This document shows positions 45,341 through 57,004 of a stretch of DNA of 64,000 nt, in pieces (within the stretch, counting starts at the first letter, position 1; every line of letters starts with the position of its first letter). The notes beneath the pieces are model-generated. The model made no database searches. It worked only from the letters and a program-made list of their open reading frames with translations, and was not told the origin of the DNA. The position numbers were made by a program, and so were the translations under genes. This DNA comes from Sipunculus nudus (lineage: Eukaryota; Annelida; Sipuncula; Golfingiida; Sipunculidae): positions 40,863,676 to 40,927,675 of the forward strand of contig CM049311.1 in assembly GCA_026874595.1 (NCBI GenBank). The letters are read 5' to 3'.

Positions 45341-46400
45341 TTGAAAATTTATTTTCAAATGAACATAAGCTAAATCTGATAAGTATACATGTATATTGTA
45401 CTCACTGTGTAAAACCTTAATATTTTGGCCTCTTATCGTTAATAATGCAATCATGAAAAAAAATTATGTGCTTAAGATAAGTTTGGATAGAGGGAGGAGG
45501 AGGAGAGAGAGAGAGAAAGAGGGGGGGGGGGGTATTAAACAAAGCTTATAGGAAAAGAGTTGATTAAACAAAGAAGATGGACAGATGGCACTGGTCCCTT
45601 TATGTCACATACTGCTGAGGCAAGAACATAATATGTTTCAATTATATCCTTTTTTTATTACACTGATTTTTTTTCTCATTTAATAAATCCTTAAACATTT
45701 GCTATTAAACTAATGGGCCAGTCCACAAGTGCAGGTGCGCAATGGCAAGAGGAAGGGGGTGTTACTGGTGAGAGGTGAAATTTAAGGCAACAGTACTTAC
45801 GGGAGGAAATGTTTATTCATAATTGTAACAAATTTAAAAGAAGACAGGTGGAAAAACAAAGCCAATCACTTTATTTTATCTTATGCTTAGGCAGGAAAAT
45901 AATGAAAAAATATTTGCATAAGATCCTCATTCTTTTCATCACATCAATCTTTTTTTTCAAGTTTATAAATATTATACATTTGCAATATATCATATATATA
46001 TATATCTGAATATATAAGTTGATTTACAATTCTTAATAGCATCTTCATTTATCCAAAATTTTGTCCAAAAACCACACATTATACATTCACATGTATTATT
46101 TTTTTACCACTAATAATATATATATTTTATAAATTTGCAAAACAATAAATATCTGAAAATTTAACTTGATTCAGAATTTACAATTTTAAATTGCACCTTC
46201 ATTAATCCATAATTTGGCTCATATATTATCATATTACGTATCCTGTTGGGTTTAATTTTATTTTAATTTGTCCAAATTATTGAAAAGGGAATTAATTTAT
46301 TTTGAGTATTTCATTATGTCTAGAAAACCAAGTGAGCTTTACATTTCAATGTAATTTCTGTGTCAATTAGGGAAGAATTCAAACAATAGGTTTCACATTA
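45341..46400. other. AT-rich sequence without a gene
   Basis: Contains a purine run (GGAGGAGAGAGAGAGAG then 12 G) at about 45495-45533 and T-rich stretches. Frames are AT-rich and not convincing. Confidence 0.4.
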
Positions 46401-47672
46401 CATTTTGTGCCGGAGGGGGGGGGTTGATATGAAAATTAATGTACACTTGTTACAGCAGGGGATGTCCCAAGTGACCCATTACGAATCAGGTAAGCAGAGA
46501 GAGATGCATCGAATGCCCTCCAGTGACCAAAGTGGGCTGCATGACAATGCAATTGATACAATAAGAGCCTTTAAAAAATATTTCAATAACTAGCTTTATT
46601 TTGCCATTACACACTTAAGTCTTTCTTGCAAACCCTTCGTACGGCAGCGTGGCAGAACAACGTTAACCAAGTTGGAACGATCATGTTAGTTAAGCTTGAT
46701 TGAGCGCGGTTTGCTTCTCGATTGGCGTACAAAACAGTGTCCGATCTAGAGCACGGGAGGTATAGGGCTATTTCCGATCGTGTATATTTTAACGCAGCTC
46801 CCCCCCCCCCCCCCCCCATATTTATTACGTTTTATGCAAATTAAATTTATTTGATGATAGCCAGTTATTCTACTTGTAATGATGGACCGCTAACTTTTGA
46901 AAACATTCAAAATAATATCAGCAAGGTTTGTAATATTCTCCATGAGGTGTCCGAAAATGTCCGGCTATTATATGGTCCTGCCGAGATCAGTTTCGGAATC
47001 AAACTCCACGGAGGGTCACGGACTATAGCGACATTCTTGACATCGCGTGGATAAATCCTCTACAGGCAATCCTAAGGCCGAAGGCGGAAAAAGCCGACCT
47101 ATTTAAATCTCTTTGTTAAAATGGCTGCGAACATGTGACTATGAGGTTATGATTTTGAAAATTCAGAATGAAATAAGCTAATTTGGATATCAGATCGCCA
47201 TATACCTATGCTTGCAGCATCGCATTTGTGAGCACTGGAATTGTTGCGCATGCACGGACTATTTCCCGCTATGAAACCACATGAATAAACTACACTCGCA
47301 TGCGCGTAGTGTACTATGAATCTCTGATTGGCTCTCTTTCTAGGGCTGCTGGGCGATCGCAGCTAATCGCATGGAAGCCCGGTAGGTCGTCTTATGCTAA
47401 TAAACTCTTTAATCAAATATACACACAATGAAAATGCTAAAAATTGCGATAGGCACCTGTGTTTTTTGTGGCCAATGCCGCGTTATACCGCTATTCTAAG
47501 GGCTCCGAATCGTTTGATGAAAAAAAAAAACCATTCTAAAATGATGTTCATCAGTATATACCTACGTTTGATATATTTGTTTATATTAGTGTGTTATTTT
47601 TCCTTGCATTTGTTTACATTTCTAAGGGGTAAACTTTTAATTAATTTGATATATATGATTAAATTCCCGACT
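46401..47672. other. Less AT-rich unique region with CpG and promoter-like words
   Basis: Contains an 18-C run at 46800-46817, a 67-codon + strand frame (ATG 46854, stop 47055) with no recognised family, and around 47245-47331 two NRF-1-like words (TGCGCATGCA, TCGCATGCGC) and an inverted CCAAT box. It ends at the hAT insertion site. This could be a host promoter, but no adjoining gene is established. Confidence 0.3.
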
Positions 47673-47678
47673 GGTATA

Positions 47679-47693
47679 CAGGGTTCTCCCCAG
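47679..47693 (+). repeat. hAT terminal inverted repeat, left
   Basis: CAGGGTTCTCCCCAG; exact inverse of the right end at 52772-52786. Confidence 0.9.
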
Positions 47694-47897
47694 GATTGCC
47701 AGAAAGCCCTACAATATGATGGCCGGGGGTTTGGGGGCCGACCAGGCCCCCAGCGAGGTCCAGGGGCAGAGCCCTGGTTAGGGGGTCAGGGGGGCAAAGC
47801 CCCCCTGAAGCTATTGCATTTAAGGCTCCCATAATACAATTGCTGAAGTCTCCTGGCAGCAAAAAATGTGAAAAACAGTTTGATAAAATCTGAACAT

Positions 47898-47903
47898 TTT
47901 ATT
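47898..47903 (-). promoter_or_regulatory. Polyadenylation signal of the hAT transposase
   Basis: AATAAA on the - strand, about 35 bp after the transposase stop and still inside the element. Confidence 0.65.
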
Positions 47904-47936
47904 CTTGACTCAGTGACTCTAGTTAGTCTCTCAAAT

Positions 47937-50900
47937 TTAAAAAGAAATTCTTCTTGGTTTTAGAGACAACCACAGCTTGGCAGCCTTTACAAAGTTGAAA
48001 TCTGCTATGGGTGGCCCCTCTACAGAGATGAACATCAACATGTTCATGGATTGCTGGGACAGCCTGCTGCGCAGTCTGGTCTTGATACGCTTAACAGCTG
48101 AAAAGCCCCTCTCACAATCTGAAAAACATTTATTGTACAATCATTTCTGATTATATATTATAATAATCTGGAAAATCTATCCAAATATTAACTTAGATGA
48201 AAAGTCAGTCATTGAGATATTTGATGTGTAAATAATAACCTTTTCCAGCCTTGAAAATTAGAAATTACCTGCTGTTGACACTGGCAACACTAGGGCAGTG
48301 TTGGCTATGGCAGCCAGATTTGGATATAAATCCCCAAACTTCTCAGTTAGCATTATCAATATTTGCCTCAGGGTCTCATCTTTCAGCTCAGATGCCATCC
48401 TTTCCCTGAACTGCTCCCATTCATTTGTGGTGGCTGTCTCTGACAGATCCAGGTGTCTGCATAAGTGCTGTAAAACAATACCACTAGATATATATTTCAG
48501 GATCCAAAATGCATTTTATTGACTTTTTATTATTCAAAATGACATAAATAGAAATAAATGTTTATAGACTATAGACACAAACCTTCAAGTTTTCTTTCTG
48601 TTCCTGGTCTGAGAACATCCCGTCTTCAGTAGCCAACAGCTCAGGGTCCAGGAACGTGTACCTCTTGAGGATACAAGAATCCTGGAACCTTTCCTTCAAG
48701 TTTGTGACCAGGTTGGTCAGGAATGGTGCAGCTACCTGAAAGAAAAAACATTACAATTCAAGTTACATCTTAAAAATACAAGTTGTTCCATGAAGGATTT
48801 AAATTGAACAACTTTAAGAAATTGCATTGTGATAAACAATTCAATTAGCATCTATTATACCTGTCTCTGAAAGGACTCCTCAGTCATGTTTGTCCTGGCA
48901 ATATTGCAGCTGCCTAATCCAGTTGTCAGCCACTCCTCCAACCCTTGAAGATGTTGGCCTGGCTGCACTTTGTAACTTTCAAATGTTGCTATGGCAACTT
49001 GTATGTTCCCTTCTACCATTGTGAAGTCTATGTTTTGTTTCTGTAAATATAAAATACAGTGTATGCAGTGTATGCCATCTCCATCAATGAACTAGAAAAC
49101 ATTCCAGTAAGAAGAGGGTACAGCAATCAAAATGGTAATGGGAGTGCATAAGTATGATGGAATCTTACTTGGAAAATCTTGGAAAGGCTTCCAAGATGGG
49201 GTAAAACATCACACAGCATGCAGATCGTGGCGGTGAAATTGTACGTTCTCAAGAACTTAGCAAGACCTGAGGCTGTAGGGTCACTTCTTTCAGTGGCCTC
49301 ATACTCAAGGCTCGTGATGACAGACGGCAATATTTTTCTCAGTGTCTGGACTGCCATCTGATGTGAGAGCCACCGGACATTGGATGCCTTCTTCAGTTTC
49401 AGAACTGGATCTCCAAGTAAAGCCTAAAATATGACAATGATAATGTGTGTGCCTGTCATTGTGATTATTGCAAGAACAAAAATGTAATAAGATATAGGTT
49501 CCATTTAATTGTATAGCATCAATTCCTTCTAAATCACTAATATTATATAGCCTACTTTAGGCCTGATAAAGAATGAGAATTATACAATGTTTTAATTTAG
49601 TGAATAAGAAAAAAAGAGGGGGGCAAGAGAACAATAGTGTTAAATTTATTATATATTATATATATTAATCACCTGGATCTCCTTGAAGCCAGCCATACGA
49701 ACAGCAGAATTCTCATAATAATTGAATAATGAAGAAAGGAGATCTTTAAACTTCTTCATGTATGGAACAGCATCCGCAGCTTGGGCAGCACCCAAGGCCA
49801 GCCGGTGGGCAATGCAGTGAATGCTTGTGATTCTTGGGTTTTCCTTCTTCAGACGAGCAGCAACCTGGCAAAGAAGGAATAGAAACATGTATCTCATTGA
49901 ATTTGTGAAAGAAAATTCAGATATTGTATGAATTACACTATTCACTGTCAAACTCTACATTTAAAATAATAATAAAAAATGAAATAAACTTACTCCATTC
50001 TCTCTTCCAACCATCACACTGGCTCCATCTGAACCCAACCCTCTCATCTTTTGAAGGGGTACCTCACTCCTTGTAAGGAAGTCTTTTATCCCATTAGTTA
50101 CTGTCTCCGCTTTGCCATTTTGAATGGCTTCCAAGGCCACAAATGAAGTCTTTACCTGAAATAAAATACTCACACTTAACAAATTTTTCAGTTTTACACT
50201 GGATATCACTATTGCATGTAGAATGATCTGTGTGGGACTGGTGTCAGATGCTTTAAAATGTAGTTAAAATAAATGAAAAAAAAATTAAGATCATAACAAA
50301 GAATAATAAATTATCTGTTACAACTCAGAGCGCAGCACTCTACTATGGGTTAAGCTGGTCTTACATTTAATTATTATGTTCAGGAGAACATGATATACAG
50401 CAAGTGAGAGGAAAACGCACAGCTTACCTTTCCAGAAACAATGTATCTGGCATAAATGATAAGCTGTTTCAGTACAGCTATGTCAGTTGTTTCATCAACC
50501 AAAATACTGTAGAATGGACTATTGCGGAGGTCACCAAGCACCTGGTCCCGTATCATCCCTCCCATTGTGGCCAACATCTCCTGCATGACACGCTCTGACG
50601 TATAGTGTGCATTACCACCCTGTGAAGATTGAAATAAATTTACAATTAATTTGGTATATTCATTTAAATATTGATTTAAAATAAATACAAATATTGCTTT
50701 ACTTAAATTTGATAGGTTCTGATGCAATTGTGAAAAAGAAATTTCAGCCTTGCAAATATAAAGCCAACTACAATATATATACACTCACCAGATCCATTCC
50801 ATCCAAGTATGTACACCCCATGCCCTTGCAAAAGTTCAGCAGGGAGGAGTATTTGGTGGTGTGGGGTTCTTCTTCCTCAGCCAGCAAGTAGAGGCACTTC

Positions 50901-51770
50901 ATAGCTCCAATGATTGCCATCTTCTCCATGCTCACATTCTGGGCTATGGCATGTTCAATGCCACCGGTTGCGCGGCTCTCAGCTTCCATCATCACAGAAT
51001 CCTTGTGCATACTAGTGGCTTTGTGACGCTTTACTGCCTGCATAGTAATAGAGACGCAAGGTACGTCAATCCACACAAGGCTACCACTTCTGGGTCTCTT
51101 GTCAAATCTCCGACAAAGCTTGCATAACATCCCTAAAAGAACAAAAAGACAAGTGTAAATATCATGAGATAAAACCAGCCTATATTTTAAGTAAATTAAT
51201 CTGAAATCTGACATCTTAAAGAAAAAGCTTTGATATTCTCCTTTTAGCACAGGATTGTACTTTACTTTAATGCCCCTTTCCATTTCCATACCAGTGTTAA
51301 AATATATTAGAATGATGGGTTAGACATAGGTTAAAGTAATAATTTAATTATTTGTGGTTTGATTTTAAATGGATAATTCATTAATCATATTCAAAATTAA
51401 TATCATATGAAATAAATTCCTTACCAAATCCATCTGAGGTGACTAAAAGCCAGGGATGCGTTTTGGTCCAACTAGGATCCACCCCAGTTTTTCTTTTCTT
51501 CTGATCCTTTTTCATCTTTTTGTTGCTGATCTCAGTGCTGCCAGCCACTGCACCAGTACTGTCACAGTCGGGATTAGGGTTTGTGTTAGCCGTCGATTGG
51601 CCCAAAACAGAATCTGTCTTATCCTTCATACATTTCTCAGCTTCTGCCTGATGATCAACAATAGAATTGTTGGAAGTAAAATCTTTCGCCACGTGTGTTT
51701 GTTTATTTACATCAGCCGACGGAGACGTGCCCTTTGACACGGGTTTGAAGTAGCTCAATATCGAGGCCAT
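47937..51770 (-). CDS. hAT transposase (ZNF862-like), ten exons, 734 residues, intact
   Basis: Cuts and pastes the surrounding transposon. Exons in transcript order: 51770-51425, 51132-50789, 50619-50428, 50155-49994, 49864-49673, 49423-49169, 49040-48861, 48735-48583, 48467-48269, 48118-47937. All nine introns (115-292 bp) are GT-AG and the 2205 coding bases stay in frame from ATG to TAA. Residues 1-10 (MASILSYFKP) resemble the N-terminal motif of ZNF862/KIAA1586-type proteins. A TTF-type zinc finger follows (WTKTHPWL near 102; C119-x2-C122; later RHKATSMH). The RNase H core has VDETTD (Asp272), GSDGASVMVG (Asp337), C365-x2-H368 and NVRWLS (Arg430-Trp431). The C-terminal dimerisation block has CERGFS with the expected catalytic Glu677, then RLRSRLSQQSMNMLM. 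Normal length for the family. A domesticated host gene is less likely because of the flanking TIRs. Confidence 0.92.
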
Positions 51771-51989
51771 TCTTTTCTGATCGGCTGGCCGAGCGGAACT
51801 GGGGCGCGAAAATGGGTCGGTGCTGCATAACTGGGTCAGACAAAATGCTCATATAAGTCACTTTGTAAGGTGACATATTATTTAAAACGATGATTCTTCG
51901 GTTGTTAAACGATCAGATCATCTTAATTTTAATATTTAAACATTTATAAAAAGGCATAAGCTGCTGCTAGGATCCAATAAAGTGCGATT

Positions 51990-52650
51990 AGTGCATTAAT
52001 ATATGCAATTGGGTGCGTGAGCCGGCTTTTGGAGCCTGATAACAAATCCAAGTATTTATGCGCCAGTGTCACAAATGACAGGACCTTATTTCGGCAGCAC
52101 TTCATTCCTAGCTTTCGCGGCATTCCTCATGTAACACGAGTTTCAGATTGATATTGAGTGTTATGTAAGAATTACGAGTCACTTTATTCAGTAAAAAAAA
52201 GTTGGAACTATGTTTATGCACGTCAGTCGTGATTCGCCTGAAGGACAAAATTTTGCTAACATCGTATTTCTGCGCCGGTGCGCCGTGTTCTTTACAAGTG
52301 ACAAGACCTGCTTTCGGTGGCCCCTACTTCCTTGCGAGAGCGGCATTCCTCTAAAACACAAGCATCATAAAGAAATTGCCAATATAATTTAACAATACGC
52401 GTCACTATATTCAGTCCATCTGAAAAACTATTTTATATAGATAAGACCTGTAGAACTATTTTATTTAGATAAGAGTGTTCTTTATGCACGCCAGTCGTAA
52501 GTCGGCTGAAAGGGCCTGTTCACATCAGATTCCGGTAACATCGTTTTCCTGCGCCAGTGCGACGATAGTTGTACACGGGTGACGGGACTTACTTTCCGCA
52601 GGCCAAGGTTGCTTGCAGGTTCGACATTCAACCTCACGAAACCCCAGTTT
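51990..52650. repeat. hAT subterminal repeats, three units of about 265 bp
   Basis: Three diverged units share TTTATGCACGTCAGTCGT (52211, 52479), CTGCGCCGGTGCG or CTGCGCCAGTGCG (52270, 52549; TGCGCCAGTGTC at 52059), and TCGCGGCATTCCTC / GAGAGCGGCATTCCTC (52117, 52336). They lie between the transposase start and the right TIR, where transposase binding sites and the promoter are expected in hAT elements. Confidence 0.65.
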
Positions 52651-52771
52651 CTGACCAAAACTGACAGTGTTAACAAAGATAGACTTACATGACTAACTGC
52701 CAAAACAAACGTGAAAATAATAGCGTATCGGCAAAAGTAAAAGCGTATCGGTACCGATACGCTAGAAAGGG

Positions 52772-52786
52772 CTGGGGAGAACCCTG
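52772..52786 (-). repeat. hAT terminal inverted repeat, right
   Basis: CTGGGGAGAACCCTG; exact inverse of the left end. Confidence 0.9.
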
Positions 52787-52792
52787 GGTATA

Positions 52793-53779
52793 GTTTCACC
52801 ATATTTTACATGTTGTGTTTTTTTTTTAAATGAGTTTCTGAGGTTTTTTTTCGATGATTGACAACAGATAGATCCTATCTTAAAGATGTTATAAGTGATA
52901 TTTTAAAGAAAAAGACTGTTTGCTTATTTTTCTTGATTTCTGAATGGGTGGCTCTGATGAACCCTGATATTGCTAACATGTGCGTTTGTAATTCGAATTG
53001 TATATTACATGGCTATTTTTATTTGCCTGAACTTTCCTTTACTTGTTGTTAGCTTTTTATTGCCACCGACCATATAACATACTTCAAAATTAATAGTTTA
53101 ATTTGCAACAAGTGTCCTATACCGGTTATTATAAACTTTTAAGTTGTTTAAGTAAGAAAAATAGATTGATTGGTTTTACAAAAATGTTTTAATGGACTGA
53201 TTTGTTTTACAAAAATGTTTAAATTGATAAAAGTTTAAAAAGAAAAAATCTTGATTTTTTAAAAGTTTTTCACTGGCTCATCAAGAAAATAATGAGGATA
53301 TCCTGTAGATAGTGAGAATACTTTATTTGCACCAATCATCGTAAAAGGGAACATATAGTTCCTATCTATTCATGTCATCATTTGCAAAATTTATATGGAA
53401 AAATGGCGGTTTTTATATCTTTAATGTTTGAATTATATTTATTTTTTTATTTTTTCCCTTCTCCTTCCCATCACTGTTCATTTCTTTGTTCGAGATACTT
53501 TTTATTAAATATGTAAGGCCTTATAATTAAGAAAGGGCTCACAACTTCAAGAAATTACACAATACTGACTAATTTCTGGTTTGTACATGGCAAATATATA
53601 GAGAAATATTTTTATCAAATATGATCAATATCAGATCAGAAATTTTGATGATCTTGAAAGTTAAGAACTGGCTTTAAATGGAAAATTTAATTTTTACCTA
53701 AATATTTAAAAGGAACGAAGTTAAGCGACCCAATTTTCGGTATGGTAGGGTTTTTTTGGGAGGACATCTTACCATATGC
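52793..53779. other. AT-rich sequence without a gene
   Basis: Only a weak duplication (TTGGTTTTACAAAAATGTTT at 53169 and a close copy at 53200). No supported frame. Confidence 0.4.
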
Positions 53780-53912
53780 CGCATTTCGGATTCATATTAT
53801 ATATGTCCAACGGTTACAAAAAATACCCTACTAACGGACGGACGCCCGGACGACGGACAATGGACATGGCTATAGCTCAGATGACTTTTAGTCAGCTGAG
53901 CTCAACATATAA
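53780..53912 (-). mobile_element. A-family 5' terminus, - orientation
   Basis: On the - strand: AGCTCAGCTGACTAAAAGTC-ATCTGAGCTATAGCC, then GTCCATTGTCCGTCGTCCGG and GTAACCGTTGGAC. It is the only A/B end in this window on the - strand. The body to the left is not recognisable, so it is truncated or heavily decayed. Confidence 0.7.
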
Positions 53913-55290
53913 TTATCCCTAGACTGAATGGGAAATTTTCAAAGCAAATAAATCACTCTGAACATAATATTAAGTACTTCATACTTTATTGGTGGTTCAC
54001 CAGAATGTTAATTACAAACATTATTTAGAATTACAAAATAACATGGATAATATACATCTGAAACTTGAAAGTACTATATCTACCAAGGGATTATTCTACG
54101 CTTTTCTATGGTCCTTTATATATGTGCCATATCCCATCTGAAAATAGTTTTTTTCTTTTAACAAGAAATTCACCATTCATCAATTTAGGCTCCACTTTGA
54201 CCTTTTTAAACTTAACAGCACATAAATAATCCTTCTTTCGCAAAAAAGAGATTTTTGAAAGATAGAATAATTCCTGGTATCAATAAATCTTCCATAAAAA
54301 GATTCGAAATATATGTCCGTAAAATCTGAGTTTCTGGTGTGACTTTCACCTATTCCAACTTGTGCTACTATCCTTTGAATACATATAATGAGTGCATTAA
54401 TGGAGTAAATTTTATATTGAACTCATCAATTGTTCAGAACATAGGATCCAGATCCATTGTTATTTTGCTTGCCTGGACATTCCCTGCAGTGTTCTCCAAA
54501 ATGACAATATGTATGGGCTTGAATAGGAAGTTGGGTTGAGTTCTCTCCAGGGTGTTTTTTTTTTCATGTGTGTTTTCCAATATATCTAAAGCAGAAAACT
54601 TTGTTTTAATATTTTTAAATATTTAACTTACAATAGGAACTTTAAAAAACTAACATTAAAAAAAATATTATCAACTTTGAATATTATTCATAAAAAATCC
54701 ATTTTAATACTATTAAACGATGTGGACTTAATTTTCCCTGTTGTCTGTGGATCTAAAAAAAACCACAAACCATAGCATGCATACTATACAAAGACACATG
54801 ATATCAGGTGTCAGATTTACTAGAATTCTCTGCATGAACTGCTCTAAACCAAACTATTTTCAAAATATATTAATAATATAAAATAATTTAATTAGCATAT
54901 TGGTTTTTTTTATTATAGGGAACTTAATATGAAACTTCCTATTACTGTAGGTAAAAAAAAGAAAAGAAACTGAAACCCTAGTGGATAATTTTTTTAAAAT
55001 ATATTCATGATGTTACAAATTCTGAATAATAACCAGCCCAATATAGGTAATAACCTTAAAAAATGTGTAAATAATACATGATAAGGCATGATATATAGAG
55101 TAAAAAAGGCAACATGACAGCCTATATGTACATCTGCAAAAAAAAGTATTTACATATACTTCTATATACTTACAGTTACAGTGACATTGTTATTTGTATA
55201 AAAAAAATATTAAATTTTAAAATTTACATGACATTTTTTAACAATAACACTAACACTAAGTAATAGATAAACCGTGTGAAAATGTAACAT
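53913..55290. other. AT-rich sequence without a gene
   Basis: Nothing recognised on either strand beyond low-complexity A/T runs. Confidence 0.4.
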
Positions 55291-55297
55291 TATTGAT

Positions 55298-55483
55298 TCA
55301 TTTAAAGAGCATGACGTGATTATTAATGGTCAAATGGCATAGTTTGTCAGTAATCCATGGCTCACCATAGCAATTTATTTGCGTCTTGCAGGCCCTCCGA
55401 CATCGGACACCGAACATCCCGGAATACAAACCAGCGTCCTTGAGACCTTGACATAGCCTTTTTGGCTGACGACAATTCCGCAA
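55298..55483 (-). other. Short cysteine-rich frame, unknown
   Basis: Reads CRQPKRLCQGLKDAGLY, then VRCRRACKTQINCYGEPW and KLCHL: six Cys in about 50 residues, in a locally GC-richer patch. No signal peptide, splice sites or family are clear. It could be a decayed exon of an extracellular protein, or chance. Confidence 0.2.
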
Positions 55484-55601
55484 CTCGCTGCGCTTAACCG
55501 TTTATCAAACACTGTAGAAAAAGCGTATCCAATAATATTGTATCCTCTGTGAAAAAAGTCTATAGAACGTAGAAACTATAAAATTATGAACTTCTTAACG
55601 A

Positions 55602-55859
55602 AACTTAGTGTTCCACATGCCGAAATATCCCGGCCTGACAGTCCCGCCCAGCAGACGACATGACTATAGTGCACTCCTTCTTATCACTACGCGGGTCCAC
55701 ACGCAGCGTGACGTCAAAGAGACCGCGGATTACGCTACACGAAATAGTTCTTTCGTTGTAAGCAAATATGTCGCCAGACTGTGTGCACGTTATATTCATC
55801 AGTTTAAATTGCTTGAAATTATACAGTATAAACAAACGGTCAAGATATAAAACTGACAT
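55602..55859 (-). other. Second short frame with Cys pairs, unknown
   Basis: Reads MNITCTQSGDIFAYN, TISCSVIRGLFDVTLRVD and KKECTIVMSSAGRDCQAG. The CxxS...ISC spacing vaguely recalls an Ig-like strand pattern, but a Trp core is missing. A possible acceptor AG lies upstream on this strand (TATAATTTCAAG). Not identified. Confidence 0.22.
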
Positions 55860-56797
55860 TTTGAAGATTAGTTAAGGGTTTCCTGAAAATATGAGATATA
55901 TTAAAACCTGATAATCAATTTAAGTTGTTCTTATTAAGTTAAATAAATATAAGATTCATTTAAAATAAAAATATAAATAAACTAAAAATTAAATTATTTT
56001 ATTAATATTTTATAATATTTATTTATCTGATTATTTATTATTAATATGATATTTTTTAATACTATGAATATATTATTTTCATTATAACTATCATTAGGCC
56101 TCTTATTGCAATATTTAGTTATCAAAATTAAAATTGATCATAAAATCAGAAATAATATATTAATGACATTATATTAAGATATCATAATGTAATATAAATA
56201 ATTATTGTAATTCAAATGATAATTATAATGAAAAAATAATATTAATAGCATTAGAAATAGAATATTTGAATACATATTCAATAATATAAATAAGAAATAA
56301 ATTATTTTATTAATATTTTATAATATTTATTCATCTGATTATATTCATAATATTCATCATGTTACCATAGTTTCCTATATGTTACTATGGGGTCTTACTC
56401 CAAGCTGTGTTTTTCCTAGAGGCATTGAAAATTAACTATAATACCTCAAATATATTACTAATTAATTTCCTATATTTTACTGTAACCCCTATAGGTCACT
56501 ATAGATGTATATAGTAAACTATAGGATATTTTGGCTGGGTAAATACGGACTTTATATGGTTATTATCCAGAAACGTGATGTTTATGTGGGTATTACATCG
56601 ACAATCCTGGAGGGACCCTTGTGACTTAACCCACCTTTCTCCCTCGACCTAATCTTATTTCAGAAGTAAATCCTGCGATGAGTTTAAATAGACAAATACA
56701 TGAAAATACGTCACGTAGAACAATTTCGCAGTTTAATAATTACTTTTCAAAGATTTAATAATATATTATTGTTGTTTATTTTATGTAACCAAACGAA
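55860..56797. other. Extremely AT-rich sequence without a gene
   Basis: Includes a duplicated TTATTTTATTAATATTTTAT-AATATTTAT block (55994 and 56303). No frame or repeat family otherwise. Confidence 0.45.
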
Positions 56798-56905
56798 CAT
56801 GCCACGTGGGGCCCGCCATGGGCCCACATGGGGAACAATGCAGGACAAACTGGACAATGTCCTCATGGGCCCCATGTGGGCACTACCTACATGCACTAGT
56901 ACTGT
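56798..56905. repeat. Partial relative of the 234-bp satellite
   Basis: GGGGCCCGCCATGGGCCCAC and CTCATGGGCCCCATGTGGGC have the word style of 41950-42905. It lies about 100 bp before the RT 3' fragment, near the right edge of the block that separates the RT pieces. Confidence 0.45.
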
Positions 56906-57004
56906 TCTATATTATGTTATATAAATGATAGTTATTTTAATATAAACTATAGCTTTACTTTATGCTTACATAAAATGATATTAAAGGAAACTACAAACTA
57001 ATAT

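Larger units (their letters stand above)
47679..52786 (-). mobile_element. Apparently complete hAT DNA transposon (5.1 kb)
   Basis: Perfect 15-bp terminal inverted repeats: CAGGGTTCTCCCCAG at 47679-47693 and its reverse complement at 52772-52786. GGTATA lies immediately outside both ends (47673-47678 and 52787-52792). hAT elements make 8-bp duplications, so six bases match here and the outer two do not. The element carries one intact, spliced transposase on the - strand plus subterminal repeats on its upstream side. The left end (47700-47815) has GGGGGCCGACCAGGCCCCC-type foldbacks. Identical TIRs and an unbroken reading frame indicate recent insertion. Confidence 0.88.

Noticed and set aside
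46854-47054. 67-codon frame with mixed composition
   Set aside because: No homologue recognised, no splice or promoter linkage; mentioned only in the regional entry.
47394-47834. 146-codon frame crossing the left hAT end
   Set aside because: It crosses the transposon boundary and its second half is TIR foldback sequence.
52858-53052. 64-codon frame downstream of the hAT element
   Set aside because: Low complexity and no domain; no splice support.
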